Below are positions 1 to 12,800 of a stretch of 64,000 bases of DNA, piece by piece; the stretch's first letter is position 1, and the number at the start of each line of letters is the position of its first letter. The notes below the pieces were generated by a model. It was not told the DNA's origin, did not search any database, and saw only the letters and a program-made list of their open reading frames with translations. This DNA is from Telopea speciosissima (Eukaryota > Streptophyta > Magnoliopsida > Proteales > Proteaceae), in contig NC_057916.1 in assembly GCF_018873765.1 (NCBI RefSeq), positions 13,846,001-13,910,000 on the forward strand, given 5' to 3'. A program made the translations under genes and the position numbers.

Positions 1-1518
1 TAGGGACACAAATAGCAAAATATATGGGCAACTAAGGTCAATCAGGGCCAACTCGACTTTGAAATGACAAAAATTAAGGGCTAACAGGATCAATCTGAGC
101 CAACCCTATATAACTCAGCCCAATCAGGGTTAATTAAGGTTAGGCCGAGTCCGACAAGACTGAGCCTGAACTGAGTTAAGAGAACTTAGGGTTTGACAGG
201 GGTTTTAAAACCCGACCCACTGACACCGTAACTTGTTGATAAAATTTCAGCATATTAGATTTGCCACTTGGCACAACTACATGGGTCGTCCAGATATACT
301 TGCCTTATCATCCTTACCATCCGCTCACTTTATTACTAAAATAACCTTGTAGTATTTGACTATTTACTTGATCATTATGGCATAAATGGTGAATAATCAC
401 AATGAGTGGCAGCCACCCATCCCATTGACCTTAGCTTTTATGTAATTGATATTTCCAGTCCAAGAACTAGTCTACCATGAATTGGATGAAGACAATTCAA
501 AGTATATACAATTAAATTAAAAAAAATTTAAATTATATACAAAATTTATTTAAGGTAGGAATAAAAAAGGCTTTTTAAATAATTTGAAATTGGCTTCTAT
601 TAATGTCATTATCAAAAGTAGTTATTATCTTACATTTTTCGAGTACACATGTGAAATGACATACTAAAATATGTTATACTAAAAGGACCGGAAAAAAAAT
701 GTTAAAAATTATTTGACACCTTAAAGGTGACAATAAGAAAATCCCAAAAAAACAAAATAAACACAATTACTTCTACTGTGTGGAAATATAAACAATTATA
801 GAATATATAATGGAAAAATCATCAAGCATAAATTATTGTATAATTTATATGTTGGGAATGAGCAAGCGACATAGAGGAGCGAACCAATGAGGTTTGGCAA
901 AATAGTACCATATTTGGAGGGCAACGAGGTCATTTCATATGAAGAGAAATGAGATAGACATAAAGGTGCAAGTGTAGCCTACCCAACGGCTCTCAGAAAA
1001 ATTTATCTGTGTTATTAAATTGGGAAACGGTTTTCTGTCTGGGAGTGTGGCCTGCGTCAGCACTCCCATGTGTCTATCTCTCTCCTCCTTAAAATAAAGG
1101 GGTAGAGGTATCTTATTATAAGATGTGAATCTTTATTCAATTACCATCTAGATACCACAAGGCATCCAAATTCATTTTTAGCTAAGACAGGCATCCAAAT
1201 TCATATTTTATATCCAATTCGAGATAAATATCAGAATAAATGGATACGAAGCCGACCGAATATGAATTTTTTAAGTCTCTATTTAAATCTCAAGTCTTTG
1301 ATACATTTTATTTGGGACACAACTTGGATCCGGACTAACACGAGCCCAACCCGTTTTTGTCCAAGTTGGACTACCCAAAGGTTGGGTCTGGTTCAACTCG
1401 GCCGCGAATCAAGGAAGCTGAAAAGGGTCTTGTTATTTAGACATTGAAATGGTCAAATCTCAAATGTGTGCTTCCCACTTCCAAGTTATGAAAAATAGAA
1501 AAGGAAGAAGAAGCAGAG
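1..1518. other. Intergenic, no gene seen
   Basis: AT-rich sequence with no ORF resembling a protein I know. Around 850-1100 there are stretches (a tetra-purine block, then a tract ending in repeated TCTC) that resemble the foldback family seen at 2695-2929 and 45540-45720, so this may be an old decayed copy. Nothing else could be supported. Confidence 0.5.
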
Positions 1519-1526
1519 GCAAGAAG

Positions 1527-2395
1527 TAAGGGTGTCAATTGGGACGGTTCCCGGTATTTGGGATGGGACGGTACTGGTACTAATACCAAAAGTGCCAATT
1601 CCAGTACCATTCCATTTAGTTAACGGGACCAAACCTAGATCCCAGTCCCGATTACTAGCGGGACGGGATGGTATCGGTTCTTAAACGGTTCTAGGCACTG
1701 TAGAAAAAGGGAGAAGAAGTTTAATTGTTTCTAACAAGGCGGATTTATTAGTGTTGTGGAATTTTTTCATTATCATGAAATCTAAGTTGTCTACTGCTTT
1801 TTATAAAGAAAATCATAGTTTTCCTTCTTCAAACTCCCTAAGATCACATGTAATAAGCTTCTCATTTTTTTAAATCTAAAGAAGTCCTACAAAATGGAAG
1901 AATCCCATTGTGTTTCCTCTTTGATTTTTCCAAACAAAACTCTATTTATCACACATGTCACATGGTAGTATGGTACGAAGTACGAAGTGCAAAAAGGAAG
2001 AACCTGGTAGTTGTAGTTGGTCGAAGGAGGCGGGAGAAGGGAATAGCACTGTAGTAGGTTAAGGAGAGTCTTCAAGCTATGGCTGTTAACCTATTGTTCA
2101 TCTTCATATTCAAAAGGTAATTAGTGAAATCCTAATGAATCGTAATTTTAATACCCTTTCCTTTTTCTTTTTCTTTTTTAAAAAGATCTTATATATTCTT
2201 TTTTAAACGATACTAGTAGTTTCTGTACTGGTAACATTGGGAGTCCCGTCCCAGAACCGTCCCGTCTCATTTATCATTCGGTACCAAAATCAGATACCAG
2301 TACCGTCCCATTTACTAATGAGACGGTCCGATATCAGATTTTAACAGGATGATATTGGGACGGTTTCCGGTTCCGGTCCCAAATTGACACCCTTA
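1527..2395. mobile_element. Non-autonomous hAT-type DNA transposon
   Basis: The ends are inverted copies beginning TAAGGGTGTCAATT, continuing as diverged GGGAC-rich inverted repeats inward for over 100 bases. The element is flanked on both sides by the identical 8-bp sequence GCAAGAAG (1519-1526 and 2396-2403). An 8-bp target-site duplication and a TIR of this kind are hallmarks of plant hAT elements. It is 869 bp long. No transposase reading frame is visible inside, so it would have needed a partner enzyme. It lies about 1.7 kb beyond the 3' end of KNL2. Confidence 0.85.
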
Positions 2396-2694
2396 GCAAG
2401 AAGGATTCAAGGAGAATTCTCGATTATCAAGTTTGGAGTCAACTAACCTTTTGGCATGTAACTATAGATATGATTTGGTATCGGATCGGGTATCGATGGA
2501 TTCTGAAATTGATACCAATACATATCAGTTATATCATCTGGGTCCAACGGTTTTCCCCCAAGGTTCCGGTGTCTTTTTCTATTCTTTTTTTTTAAAATAC
2601 TATTTTACCCCTAAAACCATGGTAACACCAATCCGGTATTGGTCAGGTTTCAGTATCGATGTCGACTGATCCAATCATGATGCCAATCCGGTAT

Positions 2695-2929
2695 CCTTTT
2701 TCAATAAAATTACTTGCAATAAAATAAAGGGATTGAGTTCCCTGTCTGGTTGCATAGCGTTACTAGTGCCTCCCTGTGTCTATCTCTCTCTCTTCCATCC
2801 TATGAAATGACATATCTGCATTCTATTATAGAGGAGAAAGATAGACACAGAGGCACTAGCATACACTATGCAGCCAGACAGCGAACTCAATCCCTTTATT
2901 TTATTGCAAGTAATTTTGTTGAAAAAGGA
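2695..2929. mobile_element. Foldback MITE
   Basis: The sequence is almost a complete palindrome. The left arm (about 2695-2790) and right arm (about 2845-2929) are reverse complements with few differences, sharing blocks such as AATAAAATAAAGGGATTGAG. The loop is short and has no coding capacity. A related copy lies at 45540-45720, where the same CT-rich and ATAGACA blocks recur, so this is a dispersed family. No clear target-site duplication was found, so the superfamily is left open. Confidence 0.75.
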
Positions 2930-4081
2930 AGAAGCAGTTTCCTTGCACATAAAATGAGTGTTCAACGAAAGTATATCCATGATCCATCCAACCAAGAACA
3001 TGAGCTATGCAACACTTTACCATATAGTAACCCAGACTGCAACTGAGAATGGAGTCACAAAACCAAAAACATACTACCAATTTTCATTTCTAAACTACTT
3101 CAAAACAGATATATTCATCAGTATCTGCTTCACATTGCATTTCACCATGTCTGGATTGTAATAGTTGTCCTCAGAAGGCAACAACCTCTACTTCCCGCAT
3201 GCACTTTTGATAGCAGAAACCAACAAGTACCACGAATGCCAAGTGTAGTCAAAACGCTCAAAATCTAAGGCCACAGTTTATCCACTACACGTCAACAAGA
3301 GCAAGAAACCTGCACACAATCTCCAGATGAAAATTCCAATGGAGAACATGAGCCACACTCCTCATTCTCCTCAAAAAGCAACCATTAAGTAAAAAGTATT
3401 TCCAATCTGTTATCCCATCCACACTACTGCATTTGATGTAAATTATTATCTCTCATCTACACATCTTTTTACAAACACTTCCATTTTCTCCCACCACCCC
3501 CTCCCCCCACTTCAAACAATCTGTATTTCATCATTTCTTATAGTAACTCTTTTTTTTAACTTCCATATTTTGATAATCTATGTTTCATGTGCATTTTAGC
3601 TATATTCTTAATCAGTCAATACATTAACTTGGAAAAATTTTCACCTTTCTGGGATTGAGTGGTTCCATGTTGATGAATGGTGAACTGTCCCTAAAACTCA
3701 TATGAGTCTCTTTTTCCTTTTCATGGCCCCTGATTTACTTCCTGCCAATCATAAAACAACAATGTCAGCTCCCCCAAGAATGTTAATAATAGATCACTAT
3801 AGTCGTCTAATTTACACAAGTAAATTTTCTTGAAAAAAAAAGCACCATACACACTGCAAATTATCAATGTATAGAAAAGTAAGAAATTTTGCAAAGTGAA
3901 AACTGAAGGGGAAAAAGAACGCTATGTATAGAAACAGAAGGGGAAATCGGACGTGTAAGAGATCATTAGTGCATAGATAATAACCCACAACGGTATTATA
4001 CATGCATGTCTGATGTATATACCAGCAAGGCAAGGAAAATAAATGTACATATTCTAATTTTCAGCCACAAAAAAATATCTG
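2930..4081. other. 3' flank of KNL2
   Basis: No protein-coding gene is visible. The part next to 4082 should contain the KNL2 3' untranslated region, read on the minus strand; its exact poly(A) site cannot be fixed by eye. The rest is AT-rich and unannotated. Confidence 0.4.
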
Positions 4082-6829
4082 CTAGGTTTTCAATCTGCCG
4101 GAATGACACAAACCTGCAGAAGATTCTCCTTTTGTCAGGCCATTCCGAATTCCAATAATATGACCATCCTGCAATGAATAAAAAAATCGTTACAGCATCC
4201 CTCTTAATCTGTGCCATTATCAAAGGACCTTTTAGTTCATACAACATAAATAAGTGTTGGACAATATTATGCGGAACATCAGGTGCAGTCAAAGCAGAAG
4301 GCAAATGAGTGACTCAAGAAAGCCCCAATGCAGATGTCGGGGGGGGGGGGGGAGGGAGGAAAAGGAAGAAGATAGGAAGAGTCAACATAGAAAAAATGAA
4401 GGCCAAAGTCAGTGATTAGAGCCACCAGGATAAGGAAACATCAAATTTTGGCAATTCCATGAACTCATTGATGCAGATGAAACACAGAATCAGGCTTATT
4501 TTAGCGGAAATAAGCCTTGGGTTGGGTTATATATGTGTTGAGCCTTTAGTCCAACGGATTTTCATCTGATAGACCACTTTAATGGGCCTAAAATATGGGT
4601 AGGAGCTAGGTATACGGGATTTACTTTATTAGTTTAGTTTGAGTATTTTATTTCATTAAGTAATTGTTATTTCCTTGGTTGTTAAGGATTGGATAGAGTT
4701 TTAGTTATAACTTATAAGGAACATCTATTCCTATGATGGATGGAATTTCCTATTTCTTTCTTTCCTAATTTAAGTACCCTTTTCTTTCCTATTGCAAGTA
4801 CACTTTTAGTTTCTATATATTGATGTAAGTGTCATAGGGCTCCATACAATTTTATGTTTTAAATGGTTCAAGATTTCGCGAAATATCGCCGATATATTGG
4901 GATATTTCGGAAATCTCAACAGTACCGACACGAAATGGCAAGGCGAAATGAAAAAAGTTCATATTTCGGTGATATTTCGTGATATTTCGGCGATATTTAG
5001 TGACATGTCTTATGAATCTTGCACTCTTGTGAGTTGTGAACTTGTGACTTTATGTATTGACTATTGAGTATTGAACCGTTGACTATTATGGAGTTTATGA
5101 GTTATGAGTTATGAGTTATTTTTGATTCATTACTTTGTTTAAATTTCTTATGTCTTTTAGTACCTAATCAATGTGTAGTTAACTATTTATACATCAGGGT
5201 CGGTGACCGTATACTGTCAATCAAGGGTGCAAACCCAAAACACCACTTTGAGTTCATTTTTTTTGCAATATGAAGGGTTAAATGTGTTTATTTAGCTTAA
5301 ATAAGGGTGTACATGAAGTATTAGGCCTTGATATGACCAAAAACCCACCGAGATGGAGTGCCGAAATATGGCAGAAAAAATACCATATTTCGGCGATATT
5401 TCAGTATATTTCGGATATTTCGGCCATCTCGACTAGCCCGAGATACCGAGATATCGCGAGATTTTAAACTATGGTTTTAATAAAGATGGCTTTTTACTAT
5501 AGTTTTGTGTGCTTCAAACAAGCAACTGCAAGATTCAGCAGCAACCCTTAGTGGGATTTCAAGATTCAGTTGGTGGGACTCCAACAAGTTCTCAGCGGGA
5601 AGCAGAGTTCATATCTTCTTCTTCACCCTTTCTTCTCCATTATTCTTCAAGTACAGTTTCTTTTTCTGTTTTACAGCATCCCAATTTTTTTAAACTCCAG
5701 TTTTGAACTTTACATAGCTGAGAACCAAATCCTAACCTTGGATTCAGAAACTGCAAGCAAATCTAAGCTTATCTACAGTTTTGGTTTTCAAATCAGAAGT
5801 CAGTAGAGTCCCATAAATCTGGAACTCTTCCCATCAATCTCTGTGTTTATTTGATCCATTAACTCCTGCAGCGATTACCTATTAGTTGCTGTGAGATATC
5901 AAAAAATCTGTTATTGTTTTATCATTGATACTAGCCCTTTGAAAACTGATGTGTTTCAGTTATACAGTAAATGTTCTTAACTCCATCAATCTTAGGGTTT
6001 TTGGGTTTCCTATCTCAAGAAGAAACTATTATAACTTCTAACCTGGCTGTTGGATTCAAATCATCTTTTGAGGAGTTTTTCTGGTTATGTTTTTAACTTC
6101 ATATCAGAAGATTACATCCATCTCAATTGTTGGTCTTCTATTATCAAGTTTTCTACAATTCTGGTCATTTTTATGTCACTGCGATTCTGGTTTAATCTGA
6201 GTTTCTGAACCTAATCCCTTAGGCTTCTAGAACCTTATCACTCATTTTGGGCAAGTAGATGTGGAAAATGGATTTGGACTCTACAAACTAGAGCTATTAC
6301 TTCTACAATGCAATAAATCTAGATGATTATGTATCGGTAGCTGAACAGATCGCAGTCCAATTACAGGTACATTAAGTTATCAGCGACCAAGATGTTCGTG
6401 CTTTTCTAACTGGCTTGAAGCCAGAATTGTCATTCTCACAGAGAGAAAAACAATTTCCATAAATAGTCCCTGCTTTAAAAAAAAATAAAAAAATCAACAG
6501 ATCTCCATTTGATGATTCAGGATCTGTTAGAACAGGTGCAAGATTCAGGAAGCAAACAAAATCAGAGGTGTCCAAAAAGACTCCAACCAAGAAAAATGGC
6601 ATACGTATAAAGGCCATTTTGATCTGGAATGAATTTCAGAGTTCAGGTGTAGTCAAAATGCATGGAATACTAGACATGGCTGTCACACATTTAAAGAAAG
6701 TGCCAGTTGTGTACAAAGGGATACAACATTATATAGCAGAAGTCATTTATTATGATACTACATTATCTTCTTGAAACTTTTGGTCCAGCTAATCGACCAG
6801 AAAAGCAAACCTGAAAAGGCAATAAGACA

Positions 6830-6861
<32 letters not shown>

Positions 6862-9800
6862 GGGGAGAGGGAAACATAAGATGGTCTTAATGCATCAAGT
6901 TGAAGGAAAAAAGGGGAAGGTGACGGAGAAAGACTTCATCTTCATGAATATCTGAAGAGTTATCATCAGACTTTAATCATGAAAAATTTACAGCAACTTT
7001 CATTTTTAGAGTAAATTTGTATTTAAAATTGTTAATAGATAAATTTTTTAAATTTAAAAACAGTCATATGAAAGTAGTTGTCTATCATAAAAAATTTTTA
7101 GATATGAAACTTGTTAGAAAGTTATATATAAAATTTACTCAAATTTTTTTTTTAGAAAGTTATATTTTCATCTTGTTAGAAAGTTATATGGTTGTTTAAC
7201 TTTCTAACAAGATGAAATGTAAACAACCCTCGTAGGAAAGCATGTAAACAACCTCTTCGTGTAAACTGACTAAGCTTAAAAGTTTTTCTGCATTTTCTTA
7301 ATTTTTTTCTTAAACCATGTGCAGTATTGCATGTGCCTAACTGCTAATAAACATGAACGTAGCCATCAACGCAAGAGATAAGAGCATGTATCACAAACCG
7401 CATCATACACTACGTGCTGGTTATCCCAGAAAGCTAGAGGAGGAAGAAGTACTCGCCCTGCAAGATTATTCAAGTACATTAAGCAGATTCGCATGGGAAA
7501 TCTAGATGGAACATACTGATTTAACCGAAGAACATAGACCATGGAATTTAAGACTGCATAAGACTTAATTCAGTATATAAGTTACCCAATTTAGATCTTC
7601 TATTACTGAGAGATTCTGGAGAGACAATAGAACATTCCTTCATCCTGTGATGAGTAGAACATGCCTAAATAAAATAAACAAAAAAGTTGGTTTAGTTATA
7701 ATGTGGGACATAGATCTGAAGTTTCAGGGAAGAAAGTAAGACCACATAGCATATGACAAAGAAAGCTCAAGCACAGATATGAAACATATACCCTTAATAT
7801 GTTACATATTCCCAAAAATCCCCTTAACCTGGTGCATAAATATCACATAGGCCCAATTTTCCACAAATACTTTGAAATGGCATTGCACCATTGGTCACAT
7901 ATTCCCAAATGTAACTTTGACATGCTCAGAATTCAGGACTGCAGAATCGACAGTGTCTGAAATCCACTTCTTGGGTTCTGTGTGATATTATGAGATCGAT
8001 TAACATCAAAAAAACCAAAGATATCATAAAAAATTGGAGGTGTATTAATACTTATAACTGGGTTTCCAAAAGGAATCCTTATTCTACTAAGAATTATTTC
8101 AATGCAACACAGCCTGATCTATTGAGTCGCCCAATTACTCTGGAAGTCAATGAAGAATTGGTATTGAAATCCACTTTTATCCTATGTAATTTGTGTGCAG
8201 TTCTCTTCCTACTTAGTTCTAGAAAGTTGATTTACTTGATTTTATCTATTTGTTACTGGGAACTTAAGCAACATAGTACAGCATGCAATTGTCCACAAGA
8301 AGCATGCCCAATTGAAAAAACCAGTAAGCAGCCTTAAATAAAAGGCTAAAGAATGAACAAGGAATTTATTTACAGTAATGTATTGCAGAAAATTTGAAGA
8401 AGCAATAAGGAGAGGAAACTATTCATCATGAAGAGTGCTGAAGAGAACCATAACAAACAAAACAATACCAATTCAAGTAGCGCTTCTAATACTATGATAA
8501 GGAAAAGATACCAACTCTATAATAATAGGATCCAAAAATTGACCCCTAATTAAACTTTAAGTGAATAAGACTCAAAAAAGAAGCTTACTAAAAATAGTAA
8601 AAATCAAACTTACTAAAAATAGTAAAACTGGGAGTCCCAATAGATATAGTAAATCTCTACTTACCAAAATAGTTAACTTCATAATTGAAGAAAGTAATAA
8701 ATTAACATCATAAAGACACTCCTACATCAGAGTCCATAAAACACAGGGGTTTTACATTGTGCTGCATAACATCGTCACAAAAATAAAAGTTGTATCATTT
8801 AATATTGCAGAAGCCATTGCCTATGATTATGCACCAAAGATCACAAAAAAAAAAAAAGTAACTAGTTTATAGCAGAAATGTTCTACCCTAGAAAATAAAA
8901 GTTCAGACCATACATAAACAAAATATATTTTGTTAGCAGGATTTGAATAAGAGAAATTTTATTGTTTAATAATTCTTTTTAAAAAGCGAAAATTACTTGG
9001 ACACCCCCTATACTATGGCCTAATTACTTAGTCTCCCTAACATTTGAAACAATTACTTGAACACCCCCTGCAGTTTACCATTTCTTTCAAGTAGCCCTGT
9101 CCGTTAGTCAGTCACCGTTACCATGGGTTAATTTTTTTTTTTAAATACCTAAACTACCCTTAAGGTGTAGTGAAGTGACATATTTACCCCTTCTTCTTCT
9201 TCTTCCTGCAACAAAAAAAAAAAAGAAATGGACAACCATGGCTGCTGTTTCAAAAACCATTAAGGGTTTGAAAGTTCTACATGATTACTTGTCTTGCTCT
9301 CTCTCTCTCTCTCTCTCTCTTACACTTTACCTCTGTCTCTGTTCTTTGCTGAATCGGAGCTTTGATTCTATTTTTCCGGCGACATTTGCAGAGACAAATA
9401 TCTAAGTACCTTTCACATTGATAGGACACTTTGGCTTTTACTTCTACTTCTCCTCTTTTCATCTTCATATTGACATGTGTTTTATTGGATTGAAATCCAG
9501 AACTTTTAGTTCTCTTCCTTAATTTTCTGAGGAAGTGGATGCCATCATTACATTATTAGTTCATCACCAACCCATATATGAAGGGGAAAGCGAAAGCTTA
9601 ACATGTACACTTAAAGTATCCGATTCGAAAGAACCCATCACACTAATACCACTCACAAATCAGCTTAGTTTTTTGGGTCTATGTGTCTGTGTGAGGATTA
9701 CGATAGAAACAAGGTTTAGTGTAGCCAAAATTAGATATTTCATTTGGCAAAAATCCAAATACTCTTGTCAATGCTGGCCCAGATCCAGGATCGGACAAGA

Positions 9801-12800
9801 AAGAGGAAATACAGTTCGTGAACATGGGCATCCTTTCCTACCGGTCCACTTCTGATTACAGTTCCTCTTGTAGGTGAATAAGTTTGATTCTAGTTACCAT
9901 TAAAGGTTTGAATCTTAATCGATTTTCAGATTCACACTCTTAATTTGAAAATCGATTAAGGGTTTTGGGTTATTTTGATTTGAAATTTGTTTAAGAAAAA
10001 AGAAATTTTTTGAAATCGATTAGGGTTTGAAATCAGTAGGAGGTAGGGGCAGTGGGGTTGCATGAGGAAGAGAAGAAGAAGAAGAAGGAGAAGGGGGGTA
10101 AATTTGTCAATTTCGTTGTTTTCTATTGAATAAGTGACAAGGGTAAAATGGACATTTCCAATTAAACACTAACAGCAGACTAACACCGTCAAGTTTCAAG
10201 GGGTGTCAAGTAATTGTTTCAAACGTTGGTAATCATAAGCAAAATGGCTATAGTACAGGGGGTGTCCAAGTAATTTTCTCTTTTAAAAAGAGAGCAGACC
10301 TCAGCACAATGATAAGGTTACTCCATTGCGACCTAGTGGTTGCGGGTACAAGTTGAGAAACAGCCTCTCCGTAAAGTGGGGGTAAGGCTTCTTACATTAT
10401 GACCCTCCCCAGACTCCACAGTGGTGGGAGCCTTGTGCACTGGGACTGGGTACACCCTTTTTCAATAATTCTTTTTAAGAAAAAGAGTAAAAGAGGCTGC
10501 TACCCCAAATAAATACAAGAGCATCAACTACAGGAACAAAATCTACATCATAAGCTAAAGGGTAGAAGAGAGCCCTCATACAGTTCAATCCTGCCTACCC
10601 CTCACCCATATTGAAAATCTTAAGTGTAAATGGCTGAATGTGGTCGAAGCTTATTTGAAAAAGCAAAAGCCATGTCACCTCTTTTAACTAATTTGTTTTA
10701 TACAACGTCAAAATAATGTGCAGGTTTTCTTAGGTAACCTGAGCTTGGATATTACCCAAGGAAACACATATGTCAAGAAACTTAGTAGCAGGTTACATTA
10801 CATAGGAGGGTGAAACGAAACAGAATGGATTGGGCTTACCTTTTCCTCCTCCCCACCCCCCACCCCCAGTGTGGAAGAGGGTGGGGTGAGAAAGTCCCGC
10901 TTTCACAGTTGGAAAAGTTTGTGTGTTAAGGGCATAGGATCAAAACACGTCCATAACACATCCATACAAAGGATGAGCATTTCATAGCTACTTGGTGGTT
11001 GATTTCCTGTCTACTTGAACAAATAAGCTTTCTAAGTGGAAGCACGAAAATTGACCTGATGTAAGCTAAGTCCATTGCTTACACAGGAAGTTGAGATCTT
11101 AACCTTCCAAACAAAGATATCATACGATTTGAGTCCTAAAGCATGAGAAGGCAACAGTAATCTACTATTAACAAACAACAGTGTTATGCATTTCAAGGTT
11201 TGCAACAGAACGTGAACTGTTATTTATATTCTCATGAAAACACTAAGATGGGGAATACGATGAAACTGCAAAAAGAAATCAGTCCCAACGATAGCTTACG
11301 TGTGGATTGTAATCCAGTTTCCTCTTTGTTTTTTTCCCAGATGTACTTAGTTCTTCCGTGCTCCTTTCTCCCGCTCCAGCTGAGAGCTTTAGGTAATCAG
11401 TATGCTTCACATCACCAGACGTAATGGGAGACCAAGAGTCTTCAACTTGGTTGGTACTCTCTGCACCACTACAGTCTGTAGCTTTCACGCAATCTGGTTC
11501 TTTGTCTTCAATTTGGTTGGTAGTCTCTGAATTGCCTTGATCGGTAACAATCAGACACTCTGGTTCTTTAACAGACTCAGGGGAGAGAGAAGACATGTTG
11601 TCTAGCTGGGTCCAATGTTGTTGATACATACTGTCTACTTCCCCAGCCTTCATCTCTTTAAGACCAACATCAGGCAGATCAAGGGCACTTTTACGCTTTG
11701 ATTTGTGACCTATATCTTTTGTAATATTATTTACCAATACAGAATCCACTGAGACAGGGTTGACCTCATCTGTTTCAGTTTCATGACTATAGCCAGCTGC
11801 TTGGTCCTTATTGAATTTATTCTTCAGGTTCCTCAGACCATAACTTGATTGTCTGGTTCCAGAGTGACGATGAATTCCCTTAGAACTGTTTGTTTTGCGT
11901 CCAGAAGGGTTTTTGGTTGGTTCACTCTTTCCAGCAGCCATCTTTTCTGCAGTTGGATTATCAAAGGTCTCTATCATAGAATTTGGTTTATTGTCTTCAT
12001 TTGTCAAATATAAGGTAGAATCTGAATTTTCTTTCTGGTAACTTTTTAGATTTTTCAATCTGTCACTTACTCTTCTATCAGGATATTTATTTTGTTTAAG
12101 ATCAGATGGAGAACTAACATTCATTTTTAAACCAATTACCACCGTAGGATCCACGCTTCTTTTTGAAATTTTGGAACGCACAATATTTGGTGTGGTAACC
12201 AAAGATTGTTCTGCAGTTCCTTTAAGGCCTCTTCTAGCAAAACCGGAGATATTTCCACCACTTAATGCCTCTTCAACAAGATCAACTCTTCTAATCTCAT
12301 CTTTACCCTTTGAGCCATCTTCATTTTTGTTTTTTGTGCTATGTTTTCCATTGCCGTTTGAGACTGTCAGCTTTCTAGATGATACTGCAGGAAAATTAGT
12401 AGGAGGTTCAAGTTGCACCAAGACATTGACCTTCGACGGCCTAATATTTTTCACATTAGAGCTTATTGGTACTGAAGGAACCTTATCCTCAATGGCCTCA
12501 CAGCTACAGTTTCCAGAATTTGATATTTCTTCACTATTCCTCGTATCATCATTGCATTCTCCTAGCACAGTGTGGCAGAAATCCCATTAGCAAAGACTTA
12601 GAACAACCACGGATGGAAATTAAACTATCATGCAATCTAATCACTGGAAAACCATATAGATGAGCTGGTAGAGTACAACTTCCACAATTTTCTAAAGGCA
12701 TGGTTCAACTCACCATAAACAGGGCTGTTCAATGGAACATTTGAGATGGTGGATTCTCTATGAAAATATTCACCTGAATATGTCTCCCAATCATAAGGAA

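Noticed and set aside
7990-8337. 115-codon plus-strand ORF in KNL2 intron 5
   Set aside because: No similarity to any family, no plausible codon pattern, and located in intronic AT-rich DNA.
12171-12590. Plus-strand ORF of 139 codons
   Set aside because: Antisense to the large KNL2 exon, which has clear family similarity on the minus strand.
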